A stretch of 64,000 bases of DNA from Stappia sediminis (GCF_009826895.1 NZ_WUMV01000007.1:124001-188000); one strand, 5' to 3'. Positions 9,178-18,385 are shown, counted from the first letter of the stretch. The notes: generated by a model from the letters alone, not told the origin. Program-made: numbers and translations.

Positions 9178-9243
9178 CAGTCGATATGCCCTACGCCACC
9201 GGATCACGGACCGCAGGAGAAAAGACCGATCCCATGTTGGCAA

Positions 9244-9276
9244 ACCGCCCCGGTCGAGAGTGTCGGCCGGGGCGGT
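9244..9276 (-). terminator. Hairpin between dctP and dctQ (attenuator-like)
   Basis: A perfect 10-bp stem (ACCGCCCCGG / CCGGGGCGGT) 24 bp after the dctP stop. Only three T residues follow on the minus strand, so it is more likely an mRNA 3'-end stabiliser or partial terminator that raises binding-protein levels over the permease than a full stop. Confidence 0.6.
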
Positions 9277-9299
9277 GCGTCATGCGGATCGATGGACCG

Positions 9300-10316
9300 T
9301 CAGTTAAGCTTGGACTGCACCATGTCGAGCAGTTCCTGAGCGGGAATGCCCTTGGCGCTCATTTCCTTGACCCACTCGTCCCAAAGCGGCTTGCCGGCCT
9401 TTTCCTTGAAGGCGTCGATTTCCGACTGCTCGAATGTGATTTGCTCGATCTTCATCTCGTCAAGCGTCGGATACCACTTGTCATAGACCTTCTTGTAGGT
9501 CGCGAGGTAGTGGGCGATCGCCTCGTCGACGGAGGAATCGAGCGCTTCCTTGTAGTTGTCGGGCAACGCGGCATAGGCGTCCTGGTTGATCACGACCGGG
9601 CAGTTCACCGTGCCGGGATTGAGGTTCGTCGTCCACCAGCTGCCAGCTTCCACCGTCTTGAACGCCAGATGCGCATGCGGAGCGAAGGACGCGGCACGCA
9701 CGGTACCGGAATCGATCGCCTGGAAGGTCTCGGAAGCCGTCACGGTCGTCGGAACGGCGCCGATCGTCTCCATCGCCTTGCCCACGCCGCCAAGCGCGCG
9801 AACACGCATGCCCTCGAAGTCGGACACGGATTTCGGAGCATCGCCCTTGCCCACGAAGTTGTACTGCGGCATGGGCGAGGACATCAGGAGTTTCGCGTTC
9901 CAGCGCGCAAGGTCCTTCTGGACGGCGGGATGAGAATAGATCTCCTTGTCGAGCGCGACCTGGGTCTCAAGATCCGGCACGCCGAGGAAGGGAAGCTCAA
10001 GCACCGTTAGCGTCGGGTTCTTGTCGGCATGATAGGACGCGCAGAACTGCGCCATCTCGAATGCGCCGATGGAAATGCCATCAAGGTTCTCGCGCGACTT
10101 GGAAAGCGCTTCGCCGTAGGAAAGGTTCAGCTTGAAGCCGCCATCGGTCTTCTGGTCGACGAGCTCGGCCAGCTTTTCGATATGCTCGGTGAAAGCACGA
10201 CGCTTGCCCCACAGCGACACGTTCCAGGTAACGTCCTGGGCAAAGGTTTCGGCGGCGAAGCCGAACGTCAGCGCGAGTGCTGTCGCCGACGTGATAAGTG
10301 CGCGGTTGAGTTTCAT
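9300..10316 (-). CDS. dctP: TRAP transporter substrate-binding protein (DctP type)
   Basis: 338 residues with a signal peptide ending at about AETFAQ-DV (residue 26). The mature protein has the DctP/TakP fold: an early GEALSKSRENLDGISIGAFEM segment, the MRVRALGGVGKAMETIGAVPT region that carries the conserved arginine for carboxylates, and NQDAYAALPDNYKEAL. It delivers substrate to DctQM in the periplasm. ATG 10316 is preceded by GGGAGGA; frames starting further upstream lack this. Substrate unknown; an organic acid is the family norm. Confidence 0.93.
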   Translation of the reverse strand: MKLNRALITSATALALTFGFAAETFAQDVTWNVSLWGKRRAFTEHIEKLAELVDQKTDGGFKLNLSYGEALSKSRENLDGISIGAFEMAQFCASYHADKNPTLTVLELPFLGVPDLETQVALDKEIYSHPAVQKDLARWNAKLLMSSPMPQYNFVGKGDAPKSVSDFEGMRVRALGGVGKAMETIGAVPTTVTASETFQAIDSGTVRAASFAPHAHLAFKTVEAGSWWTTNLNPGTVNCPVVINQDAYAALPDNYKEALDSSVDEAIAHYLATYKKVYDKWYPTLDEMKIEQITFEQSEIDAFKEKAGKPLWDEWVKEMSAKGIPAQELLDMVQSKLN

Positions 10317-10607
10317 TCGGTCCTCCCGATTTTTGTCTCTTTTGCTGCCTTTACACGAAGATCGCCGCGCCCGAATGATTGCTGGTCCCGCCACGGCGAT
10401 CCGTGGACGCACATTTACATGGTAAAAACGACATATCCAGAGGGTGAACGCAATCTCAGCGAAATTCCTCAAGCTTTTCAGGCTGCGACTAGCCGCGTGG
10501 AGAAATGGTCAAAGCCTCGCGGTCTCCATTATTCGCCGTACAAGGACCGGAATACGCTGAGGCAAGAGCCACGCGCGTGCCCGAACGGGCACATGGGAGG
10601 ACAAACC

Positions 10608-11762
10608 ATGCAATTTTTGCTGAACGAGGAACAAATCCTCATTCAGGACACCGCGAGAAGACTTGCCGGTGACCGTATCGCCCCGCTCGCCGAACATCTG
10701 GACCGGGGCGAAGGCCGCGACGAGTTTCTGGCAAACCTGAAACTTCTCGCCGAAAACGGCTTCATGGCGCTGAACGTCGGCGCCGGCTACGGCGGAACGG
10801 AAGCGGGAACAGTCGCCTTCGCGCTCGCCATCGAGGAAGTGGGCCGGGCCTGCGCCTCGACGGGGGTGACAATGTCCGTCACCAACATGGTGGCCGAAGT
10901 CATTCAGGCGGTGGGCTCCGAGGAACAGCGCGCGGCCTATCTGCCGAAAATCGCCGACGGCACCTATCCGGCAGCCGCCTTCTGTCTGACCGAATCGGGA
11001 GCTGGCTCCGACCCGTCCTCAATGCGCACGAAAGCCGTGCGGGACGGCAATCACTACGTCCTCAACGGCTCGAAGCTCTATATCACCTCCGCTGAATACG
11101 CCGGCATTTTCGTCGTCTGGGCGGTGACCGATCCGGATGCGCCCAGGGGCAAGGGGATTTCCTGCTTTCTCGTCGAGGGCGACACGCCGGGACTGGTCAT
11201 CGGCAAGGCGGAAAAGAAGATGGGCCAGACAGGCTCCGTCACCAACGAAGTGCATTTTCAGGATTGCCGCATCCCCGCAACGCAAATGATGGGCGAGGCA
11301 AACGATGGCTTCCGAATTGCCGTCGGCGAACTTGCGGGAGGGCGCATCGGCATCGCCGCGCTTGCGCTCGGCATTTCGCGCGCGGCGATGGAAGCGGCGA
11401 AGGCCTACGTCAAGGAGCGGAAGCAGTTCGGAAAGGCGATCGCCGATATGCAGGGCATCCAATGGATGATCGCCGACCGGGAAACCGAGCTGGAAGCCGC
11501 CCGCCTCCTGATCCTGCAAGCAGCGCATCTGAAGGAAAGCGGCAAGCCTTTCGCACGCGAAGCTTCCATGGCGAAGCTCTTTTCCAGCGAAGCCGCCCAG
11601 CGCGCCACATACACCGCGCTGCAGCTTCACGGAGGAGCAGGCTACATCCGCGAATATCCGCTGGAACGATACGCTCGAGATGCCCGCATCACGACCATCT
11701 ACGAAGGAACTTCCGAGATTCAACGGCTGATCATCGCCCGGGAAGTACTTAAAGAGATATGA
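10608..11762 (+). CDS. Acyl-CoA dehydrogenase
   Basis: 384 residues, the standard size. An FAD enzyme that makes the 2,3 double bond in an acyl-CoA and passes electrons to ETF. The N-terminal helical domain, the FAD loop (FCLTESGAGSDPSSMRT near 125), the beta domain and the C-terminal helices with QLHGGAGYIREYPLERYARDARITTIYEGTSEIQ are all present. The glutamate of YEGT (about residue 366) is at the catalytic position of short-chain types. ATG 10608 follows GGGAGG. Divergent from dctP, with 291 bp between them in which I see no clear operator. Confidence 0.94.
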   Translation: MQFLLNEEQILIQDTARRLAGDRIAPLAEHLDRGEGRDEFLANLKLLAENGFMALNVGAGYGGTEAGTVAFALAIEEVGRACASTGVTMSVTNMVAEVIQAVGSEEQRAAYLPKIADGTYPAAAFCLTESGAGSDPSSMRTKAVRDGNHYVLNGSKLYITSAEYAGIFVVWAVTDPDAPRGKGISCFLVEGDTPGLVIGKAEKKMGQTGSVTNEVHFQDCRIPATQMMGEANDGFRIAVGELAGGRIGIAALALGISRAAMEAAKAYVKERKQFGKAIADMQGIQWMIADRETELEAARLLILQAAHLKESGKPFAREASMAKLFSSEAAQRATYTALQLHGGAGYIREYPLERYARDARITTIYEGTSEIQRLIIAREVLKEI

Positions 11763-11817
11763 GCCGTGACATATCCCTATTTTCGCTAAGAAAATTCGAT
11801 TCTGCCCTTGCGTCCGA

Positions 11818-11859
11818 TTGACGAGGGTCAAAGAATGATCGCCCATGGACGGGTACTCT
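11818..11859 (+). promoter_or_regulatory. FixK/FNR-type box and -10 of the uspA-pat promoter
   Basis: TTGACGAGGGTCAA at 11818-11831 fits the FNR/FixK pattern TTGAY-N4-RTCAA perfectly. TACTCT at 11854-11859 lies 32 nt from its centre, where the -10 of a class II (centre -41.5) activated promoter is expected. This predicts a start near 11866 and a leader of about 50 nt that contains a hairpin (11874-11880 / 11888-11894) just before the ribosome site. Confidence 0.65.
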
Positions 11860-11914
11860 CGCAACGACATTCCGGGCCCGCGAGGCTCGGGCCCATTAAA
11901 GGAGGGACGTTGTT

Positions 11915-12742
11915 ATGGCGATCAAGGATATTTTGACTGTTGTCGACCTGAACGGGAAACAGGCAGCGCCGAAGCTAGCGCTCGATCTGGCGAGCCGCAC
12001 GGGCGCCCATGTGACCGGGCTTTCGATAGCCTTCGAGCCGGTGGTGCCGGGCTTCATCGCCGCGCCCATGCCGGCCGACTATATCGAGATCGCTCGCGAT
12101 TCCGCCCTGAAAGCAGCCGCAAAAGCGGGCGAGGCTTTTTCCGATCTGGCACGCAAGAACGGCGTCTCATCCGAAGTGCGCACCGCCGAAATGATCACCG
12201 GCGGAACGGCGGAGCCTGTCATCTCGCATTGCCGCTTCACGGACCTTGTCGTCATCGGCCAGGACAACCCGGACGAGCCGGAACCGATGCGCGAAACGCT
12301 GATCGAAGCGGTGCTCTTCGAATCCGGCGTGCCGGTTCTCGTCGTGCCCTACATCGGAAGCCAATTGAAGATGAAGAACGTGCTCGTCGCATGGGACGGC
12401 AGCCCGACGGCAAGCCGCGCGGTCCATGCGGCACTTCCGCTTCTGGCCATGGCAGAGAAGGTGACCGTCATGATGGTGGAAACCGGCAAGGTGTCTCACG
12501 GCCAACCGGGAGCGGATATCGCAACCTATCTCGCCCGTCACAACCTCGACGTCACCGTGGATCTGGTCCCGCGCCCGCAGACGGGCATCGCCGACGCCAT
12601 TCTGAACTACGTGTCCGACCAGGGCGTCGACATGGTCGCCATGGGCGGTTACGGACATTCGCGCATGCGCGAATTCCTCTTCGGCGGCGCAACCAGGGAA
12701 ATCCTTGCCGCCATGACCGTACCCATCCTGATGGCGCACTAA
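11915..12742 (+). CDS. Universal stress protein, two UspA domains
   Basis: 275 residues made of two tandem Usp folds (about 1-140 and 150-275). The second keeps a nucleotide-loop-like motif, GGYG, nine residues, GGAT, close to the G-2x-G-9x-G(S/T) signature of ATP-binding Usp proteins; the first copy is degenerate. AAAGGAGGG precedes ATG 11915. The upstream FixK/FNR-type box and the Pat-like gene 118 bp downstream suggest a low-oxygen response pair. Function at the molecular level is unknown. Confidence 0.9.
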   Translation: MAIKDILTVVDLNGKQAAPKLALDLASRTGAHVTGLSIAFEPVVPGFIAAPMPADYIEIARDSALKAAAKAGEAFSDLARKNGVSSEVRTAEMITGGTAEPVISHCRFTDLVVIGQDNPDEPEPMRETLIEAVLFESGVPVLVVPYIGSQLKMKNVLVAWDGSPTASRAVHAALPLLAMAEKVTVMMVETGKVSHGQPGADIATYLARHNLDVTVDLVPRPQTGIADAILNYVSDQGVDMVAMGGYGHSRMREFLFGGATREILAAMTVPILMAH

Positions 12743-12860
12743 TCAAATAACGGGATCCGGCGGCGGGTGCGCTTCGCCGCCAACTTTCCGAACAAGAACA
12801 AAATCAACGGTTTTGCGGGAGAAATGATCCAGGGTCCGTAGTCATTCCGGAGTTTCCCTC

Positions 12861-15593
12861 GTGACGATCCGCAATCTCGAAGGCCTGTTCGCCCCTTCAT
12901 CCATTGCCGTTGTCGGCCCGAACAGATTGCCGAACAAGGCGTACAGGCTGCTGCTTTCCAGGCTCTGTTCCGGGGATTGTGCGAAACCGGTGACGATCGT
13001 CGGTTGCGGCAAGGACGTTCCGGATGGTCTACGTGCGAAACGCAAGCTCAGCGACCTGGATGAAGCGCCCGACCTCATGATCCTTGCCGGCGATCCGCAG
13101 GACGCGCCGCGGCTCGTGCTGGAAGCGGGCGGGCGCGGAACGCGCGCGGTGATAGCACTTTCGCCGGGCTTCGCGATCTGGCCGGACGATCTGGTAACGC
13201 GGACGCTTGAAGCCGCAAGAGAGCATACCGTTCGTCTGCTAGGCCCCGGCAGCCTTGGCGTCGCCGCTCCCCGGCAGGGCTTTTTCGCACATCTTGCGGC
13301 ATCGGACGTGGCACGAGGCGACCTGGCGCTGATCGCGCGATCCGGCACCGTCCTCAATGCGACGCTGTCTCACGCGGCGTCGAACCGTATCGGATTTTCC
13401 GCCGTCGCATCGCTTGGCCAGCGGACCGATATCGACGTCAGCGACCTGCTCGACTGGTTCGCCCTCGACTATCGCACCCGCGCGATACTGGTTCACCTGG
13501 AAGGCATCGGCAACCCTCAGAAGTTCCTTTCCGCCGCCCGGATCGCAGCATCCTCGAAGCCGGTGATCGCCATCCGTTCGGGCAAGAGCCGAGATCGCAG
13601 GGGACAGGGCACAACGCATGCCGGAAGGCTCGCCGCACCCGATCTCGTTTTCGAGGCGGCACTTCAGCGCGCCGGCATCTTGCGGGTGGACGACCTTGGC
13701 GAGCTGTTCGACGCCGCAGAAACGGTGGAACGCCTGCGCCCGGTCGCCGGACGCCGGCTCGCAATCGTCTCGACCGGCCGCAGCCTTGCGACAATAGCGG
13801 CGGATCAACTTACGACCCGGTGCGGCGAACTGGCCGAATTGAGCGAGGAAACGAAGACCGCCTTAGCCTCCGCGGTCCGATCGGGGATGCCTGCCGACAA
13901 CCCGCTGATCCTGCCGGAAGCGACATCGCCCGAAACCTTCCGCGAAGCGGTTTCGGCACTGTTGGCGGAACGGCAAAGCGACGGCGTTCTTGCACTTGCC
14001 GCCCCTTCCGCGTTTTCCTCACTAGAAGAAACCGCAGGCGCCATTGCCGCCGCCTATAATGCCGACAAACGCCCGGCCAGCCGGAAAAAAGCCCTGATCG
14101 CAACGCTTGCCGCCGGCACTCCCCTGCCGCGAATGCCGCTGGATGAGGCAGGCGTTCCCTGTTACGCAAGCGCGGCCGACGCCGTCAGAAGCTTCATGCA
14201 CCTCGTGCAATATACCGAAGCCAAAACCCATTTGATGGCGGCACCGCCCAGCCTGCCGAGCGACTTCAAGCCGAATGCGGAAAAAGCGCGCGCCATTGCC
14301 GCGGGCGCGCTCGAACAAGGCCGTACATGGCTTGATCCTGCTGAAGTTTCCGCAGTTCTGGCAGCCTACGAGATTCCGCAGATCGAGACGCTCGTTACGC
14401 GCGATCTCGACGAGGTTTACGAAAATGCCCGGACGCTTCTGGAGCGTAACGGCAGGATCGCGGTCAAGATCACCTCGCCACAACTGCCCTTCAAATCCGA
14501 TGTCGGGGGCGTCATCCTCGAAATCACGACGCCCCAGCAGGCGTTTTCCGCGGCAAAAGGCCTGATCGAACGCATCAGCGCAAGCCACCCCGACGCGGAA
14601 ATATCCGGCATCGTCCTGCAGCCCATGCGCTCTCGTCCGCACGGAGCTGAAATATTTGCGGGAATTGCCGACGACCCGACCTTCGGCCCGATTATTCTGT
14701 TCGGTCACGGAGGCACGGCGATCGAAATCGTCGGGGATATCGCGCTGGAGCTTCCCCCGCTCGACCTCAATCTTGCCGGAGCCCTTGTCAACCGAACGCG
14801 CGTTTGCAAGCTTCTGCAAGGTTTCCGCAATCGCCCGAAGGCGGATTTTCGCGCCGTCGCACTCACCCTCGTCAAGCTTTCGCAGATCGCGGCCGACATT
14901 CCGGAAATCCGGGAGATGGACGTCAATCCGCTTCTCGCCGATGCGGATGGCGTGCTGGCCCTCGATGCGCGCATTTCCGTTGCCGAACCGGCCATCCACA
15001 AGGGACGGCAGGGCAAATCCCGCCTCGCGATCGCGCCCTATCCAAAGGAACTTGAACAAACGGTCAAGCTGAAAGACGGTTCGCCGGTCTTCATCAGACC
15101 CGTGCGCCCGGAGGATGAGGAGCTTTACCGCGAGTTCTTCGCGACGGTGGCACCCGAGGATCTGCGCCTCCGTTTCTTCGCGCCCGTCCGTGAATTCACC
15201 CACGCATTCCTCGCCCGGCTTGTACAACTGGACTATTCGCGCGCCATGGCGTTCGCGGCACTCGATCCGGAAAGCGGCGAGATGCTTGGAGCCGTTCGCC
15301 TCCACGCCGACCCCGACCACCGCACGGGTGAATATGCGATCATCGTGAGATCCAGCCTGAAAGGGCGCGGCCTCGGCTGGGTGCTGATGGAACGCATTAT
15401 CAACTACGCCAGGGTGGACGGGATCGAGACCATCAAGGGCGAGGTCCTGAAGGAAAACACGACGATGCTCGACATGTGCCAGGCACTCGGCTTCACGATC
15501 CGCACCTCGCCGGACGACGACGCCATTGCCGTCGTATCACTCACGATCAGCGAAGCCGCGCGCCAGCTCTCGGGCGGAAACCGGCCAGCCTGA
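12861..15593 (+). CDS. Pat-type acyl-CoA synthetase (NDP-forming)/GNAT acetyltransferase fusion
   Basis: 910 residues. Domains in order: CoA-binding Rossmann domain (about 5-130, IAVVGPNRLPNKAYR), succinyl-CoA-ligase-like domains (about 145-450), ATP-grasp domain (about 480-710, with FGHGGTAIEIVGDIALELPPLDLN and MDVNPLLAD), and a C-terminal GNAT domain (about 735-900) with the acetyl-CoA loop LKGRGLG. This is the layout of the protein lysine acetyltransferases PatZ/Pat, which acetylate acetyl-CoA synthetase and other enzymes. His253 (in TTHAGR) aligns by eye with the phospho-histidine of true ADP-forming synthetases. Probably in one transcript with uspA. Confidence 0.88.
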   Translation: MTIRNLEGLFAPSSIAVVGPNRLPNKAYRLLLSRLCSGDCAKPVTIVGCGKDVPDGLRAKRKLSDLDEAPDLMILAGDPQDAPRLVLEAGGRGTRAVIALSPGFAIWPDDLVTRTLEAAREHTVRLLGPGSLGVAAPRQGFFAHLAASDVARGDLALIARSGTVLNATLSHAASNRIGFSAVASLGQRTDIDVSDLLDWFALDYRTRAILVHLEGIGNPQKFLSAARIAASSKPVIAIRSGKSRDRRGQGTTHAGRLAAPDLVFEAALQRAGILRVDDLGELFDAAETVERLRPVAGRRLAIVSTGRSLATIAADQLTTRCGELAELSEETKTALASAVRSGMPADNPLILPEATSPETFREAVSALLAERQSDGVLALAAPSAFSSLEETAGAIAAAYNADKRPASRKKALIATLAAGTPLPRMPLDEAGVPCYASAADAVRSFMHLVQYTEAKTHLMAAPPSLPSDFKPNAEKARAIAAGALEQGRTWLDPAEVSAVLAAYEIPQIETLVTRDLDEVYENARTLLERNGRIAVKITSPQLPFKSDVGGVILEITTPQQAFSAAKGLIERISASHPDAEISGIVLQPMRSRPHGAEIFAGIADDPTFGPIILFGHGGTAIEIVGDIALELPPLDLNLAGALVNRTRVCKLLQGFRNRPKADFRAVALTLVKLSQIAADIPEIREMDVNPLLADADGVLALDARISVAEPAIHKGRQGKSRLAIAPYPKELEQTVKLKDGSPVFIRPVRPEDEELYREFFATVAPEDLRLRFFAPVREFTHAFLARLVQLDYSRAMAFAALDPESGEMLGAVRLHADPDHRTGEYAIIVRSSLKGRGLGWVLMERIINYARVDGIETIKGEVLKENTTMLDMCQALGFTIRTSPDDDAIAVVSLTISEAARQLSGGNRPA

Positions 15594-15597
15594 CCGC

Positions 15598-17259
15598 TTA
15601 TCCTGCCCGAATCTGGCTCAGCGTCCTTACCGGCGTGATCGCCTCCGGATCGAGCTTCAGATGCAGGAGCGCCGGCTTGCCGCTCTCCACCGCCCTTTCG
15701 AAGGCGGGGCCGAATTCTTCCGCCGTTTCCACCGTTTCGGCATGAGCGGAATAGGCGCGCGCGAGGCTTGCGAAATCCGGATTGACGAGCGTCGTTGCCG
15801 AGACACGGCCCGGGTAGTCACGCTCCTGATGCATGCGGATCGTGCCGTAAATGCCGTTATCGACAACGACGACGATGACGGCCGCACCTTCCTGCGCGGC
15901 GGTGCCGAATTCCTGCATCGTCATCTGCAGGCAACCGTCGCCCGCGAAAGCAACGACAGTACGCCCGGGGAACTTGAGCTTCGCGGCAACGGCCGCCGGA
16001 AGGCCATACCCCATGGAGCCGCTGGTGGGGGCAAGCTGGGTCATGAACCGGCGGAAACGGTGAAAACGGTGCACCCACGTCGCGTAATTTCCCGCGCCGT
16101 TCGTCAGGATGGCGTCCTCAGGCAGGTTGGCCTCAAGCCACTCCATGACCTCGGCCATTTGCAAATTGCCGGGGATCCTGGGCCTTGCCCCAGACCATTC
16201 GAGATAGGCCGCATGTGCGGCTTCCGCCGACCCTTCCCACGCGACCTCGCCCGGCGCATCAAGCGCTGCGAGAGCGCTGACGAACGCCGAAGGCGAAGCG
16301 TGGATCGCAAGGCTCGGGCGATAGACGCGGCCAAGTTCCTCCGCGCCCGGGTGCACATGAACGAACGTCTGGCGTGGTTCGGGAATATCCAGGAGCGTAT
16401 AGGACTGGCTCGGCATTTCCGAAAGCCTGCCGCCAACGAGAAGAACCAGATCAGCGTCCTCGATGCGCGCTTTCAGCGCCGGGTTGATGCCGATGCCGAC
16501 GTCACCCGCATAGTTTTGATGCAGATGATCGAACAGCATCTGCCTGCGAAAGGAACAGGCGACCGGCAGTCTGAAACGCTCGGCAAAACGCGTGAATTCG
16601 ACGCATGCGGCTTCCGTCCAGCGGCTGCCGCCAAGGATGGCGATCGGGTTACTGGAGGCCTTGAGAAGCTTTTCGAGTTCGCCGATCTGCCGGGGCGAGG
16701 GATAAGTCTCGACGGGTTCGAAAGAAGCAGGGTGCGTGACGGAAGCTTCCTCGACCAGAATATCCTCCGGCAGGGCAAGGACCACCGGACCAGGCCGCCC
16801 CGACGTTGCCGTGTAGAACGCACGCTGCACCATCTCGGGCACACGGGCGGCGTCCTCGATCTCGGCCACCCACTTGGCGACGCCGCCGAACATCTGACGA
16901 TAGTCGACCTCCTGAAAGGCATCTCGCCCGCGCATGCCCGTCTCGATCTGCCCGATGAAGAGGATCATCGGCGTGGAATCCTGCTGGGCGATATGGAGCC
17001 CCGCGGCAGCGTTCGTAGCGCCCGGCCCGCGCGTGACCATGCAAATGCCCGGACGCCCCGTCATCTTGCCCCAGGCCTCGGCCATGATCGCCGCCCCCCC
17101 TTCCTGCCGGCAGACCGTGACGGGCAGGTCGGCATCGTAAAGGGCGTCAAGCACCGCAAGGTAGCTCTCGCCCGGAACGCAGAACACCCGCTCCGCCCCC
17201 TGCCGTTCGAGCGCCTCAACCAGAAGCCTGCCACCTTTTTTCCTGTCGCCTGACATCAT
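15598..17259 (-). CDS. Thiamine-diphosphate enzyme, acetolactate-synthase-like
   Basis: 553 residues. N-terminal Pyr domain with the catalytic glutamate E53 (VCRQEGGAAIMAEAWGKMTG) and RGPGATNA, a central domain, and a C-terminal PP domain with GDGCLQMTMQEF and an asparagine about 30 residues on (VVVDN), which bind ThDP and magnesium. The set fits IlvB-like decarboxylases/carboligases, but no small regulatory subunit is adjacent and the fold is shared by many catabolic enzymes, so I do not name a substrate. Start is ATG 17259 or the next ATG, after GAGAAAG. Convergent with the Pat-like gene (4 bp apart). Confidence 0.85.
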   Translation of the reverse strand: MMSGDRKKGGRLLVEALERQGAERVFCVPGESYLAVLDALYDADLPVTVCRQEGGAAIMAEAWGKMTGRPGICMVTRGPGATNAAAGLHIAQQDSTPMILFIGQIETGMRGRDAFQEVDYRQMFGGVAKWVAEIEDAARVPEMVQRAFYTATSGRPGPVVLALPEDILVEEASVTHPASFEPVETYPSPRQIGELEKLLKASSNPIAILGGSRWTEAACVEFTRFAERFRLPVACSFRRQMLFDHLHQNYAGDVGIGINPALKARIEDADLVLLVGGRLSEMPSQSYTLLDIPEPRQTFVHVHPGAEELGRVYRPSLAIHASPSAFVSALAALDAPGEVAWEGSAEAAHAAYLEWSGARPRIPGNLQMAEVMEWLEANLPEDAILTNGAGNYATWVHRFHRFRRFMTQLAPTSGSMGYGLPAAVAAKLKFPGRTVVAFAGDGCLQMTMQEFGTAAQEGAAVIVVVVDNGIYGTIRMHQERDYPGRVSATTLVNPDFASLARAYSAHAETVETAEEFGPAFERAVESGKPALLHLKLDPEAITPVRTLSQIRAG

Positions 17260-17306
17260 CCGTTCTTTCTCGCCCTTCGGCAGGCAAACACGTTTGCCGC
17301 AGATTG

Positions 17307-17339
17307 TTTCGTTATCGCCACCATATAGACATAACGAAA
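17307..17339. promoter_or_regulatory. Inverted repeat upstream of the ThDP-enzyme gene
   Basis: TTTCGTTAT at 17307-17315 and ATAACGAAA at 17331-17339 are exact reverse complements, with centres 24 bp apart. It lies about 50-80 bp before the ThDP gene start, the position of an operator. The right arm also serves as the T tract of the hsp20 terminator. Confidence 0.5.
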
Positions 17340-17363
17340 ACGGCCGCGCAAAAGCGCGACCGT
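17333..17363 (-). terminator. Terminator of hsp20
   Basis: On the minus strand ACGGTCGCGC, a TTTT loop and GCGCGGCCGT form a 10-bp stem with one G-U pair, followed by TTTCGTT. It lies 41 bp after the hsp20 stop. Confidence 0.75.
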
Positions 17364-17403
17364 TGCCAACCTATTCCGCCCGGGAATGACTGAGCGGCGC
17401 CGA

Positions 17404-17868
17404 TCAAGCTTTACGCTTGACCTCGATCCTGGAGGTTTTCTCCTTCGACTTCTTCGGCTTGGGAAGGCCGATCGTCAGAACCCCGTTATCGACATGCGCC
17501 GATATGCTGTCGTGTTCAGGCTCGAAAGGTAGCGTCATGGCTCGCCGGAACGCCCCGTAGGAGCGCTCGGAAACGAACCGGTTCTGCTCGCTAACATCTT
17601 TGGAAGAGCGCTTTTCGCCCTTGATGGTCAACATGCGCCCCTCGAGCGACACGTCGATATCCTTTTCCGAAACTCCCGGCACCTCCGCGGTGATTTCCAG
17701 GCCTTCATCCGTTTCCTGAACATCGATAGCGGGAAATCCGTTTCCGAATGTCGAAGACAGGGCAGGCAAGGCTTTGGAATAATCCGAAAACACCCGGTTC
17801 AGATCGCGGCCAAGAGCCGCGAACGGATCGTTCTTTTCATCCCAGAAAGACGGCAACAGCGATTTCAT
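17404..17868 (-). CDS. Small heat-shock protein Hsp20
   Basis: 154 residues. Alpha-crystallin domain at about 48-145: FPAIDVQETDEGLEITAEVPGVSEKDIDVSLEGRMLTIKGEK, an arginine-rich middle (RSYGAFRRAMTLPF), and the conserved G-V/I-L strand NGVLTIGLPK. An N-terminal aromatic arm and a basic C-terminal tail complete the usual form. It holds unfolded proteins under stress. GGAATGG lies before ATG 17868. A FixK/FNR-type box 100 bp upstream points to oxygen control; I see no clear heat-shock thermometer in the leader. Confidence 0.94.
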   Translation of the reverse strand: MKSLLPSFWDEKNDPFAALGRDLNRVFSDYSKALPALSSTFGNGFPAIDVQETDEGLEITAEVPGVSEKDIDVSLEGRMLTIKGEKRSSKDVSEQNRFVSERSYGAFRRAMTLPFEPEHDSISAHVDNGVLTIGLPKPKKSKEKTSRIEVKRKA

Positions 17869-17939
17869 CGGTGATGCTCCATTCCTGTTTCACGCAGGCA
17901 GCGATATATTTGAACTCCTTCGCGCGGCCCGCTGAAGGC

Positions 17940-17981
17940 AATGTAACGCTTTCCGGAAAATCGGACCTTGATCCTCGTCAA
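17940..17981 (-). promoter_or_regulatory. FixK/FNR-type box and -10 upstream of hsp20
   Basis: TTGATCCTCGTCAA at 17968-17981 fits TTGAY-N4-RTCAA on either strand. On the minus strand TACATT (17945-17940) is 32 nt from its centre, the same spacing as at the uspA promoter. This predicts transcription of hsp20 from about 17933. Confidence 0.6.
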
Positions 17982-18004
17982 CCCGAAAAGATGTGCCTGC
18001 GCCA

Positions 18005-18385
18005 TCACACGTCGTCGACCGTAACGACGACGAAAGTGTGCAGGTCGCCGTCCTCGTCCCGGATGGAAACGTATTCGCCAGGCCGGAACGCATGGCTTCC
18101 AAAGCGATATCCCGCCTCATCGTCCTCATCGCCGTCGATATCGTAGTGGAAGGCCCAGGACCCGCCGGGACGATGCATCAGATGGCCGACATCCTCGTCC
18201 TCATCGCCCCAGAAGCGGCGAACCCGGCAATGCTTGCGGTGCGTCTTCCACTCAGCCGGATCGATATGATCATCCGCATCAAGCGGGGCCAGGAACTCAT
18301 ACCCATGATGCGCGGATCCATTGGGGAACTCCTTCGTTCTGGCGAGGTTGAGGCGTATTTTCTTCAAGCCAAGATGCGCTGCCAT
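18005..18385 (-). CDS. Small conserved protein, acidic, unknown function
   Basis: 126 residues with no signal peptide or membrane helix. The middle is rich in Asp, Glu and His (DADDHIDPAEW, GDEDEDVGHLMHRPGG, DIDGDEDDEAG), and the C-terminal end (FRPGEYVSIRDEDGDLHTFVVVTV) looks like a small beta-barrel edge. I do not recognise a named domain. It lies between hsp20 (same strand, 136 bp downstream) and the divergent APH-AAA kinase, with a FixK-like half-perfect box in the shared upstream region, so it probably belongs to the same stress group. Confidence 0.7.
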   Translation of the reverse strand: MAAHLGLKKIRLNLARTKEFPNGSAHHGYEFLAPLDADDHIDPAEWKTHRKHCRVRRFWGDEDEDVGHLMHRPGGSWAFHYDIDGDEDDEAGYRFGSHAFRPGEYVSIRDEDGDLHTFVVVTVDDV

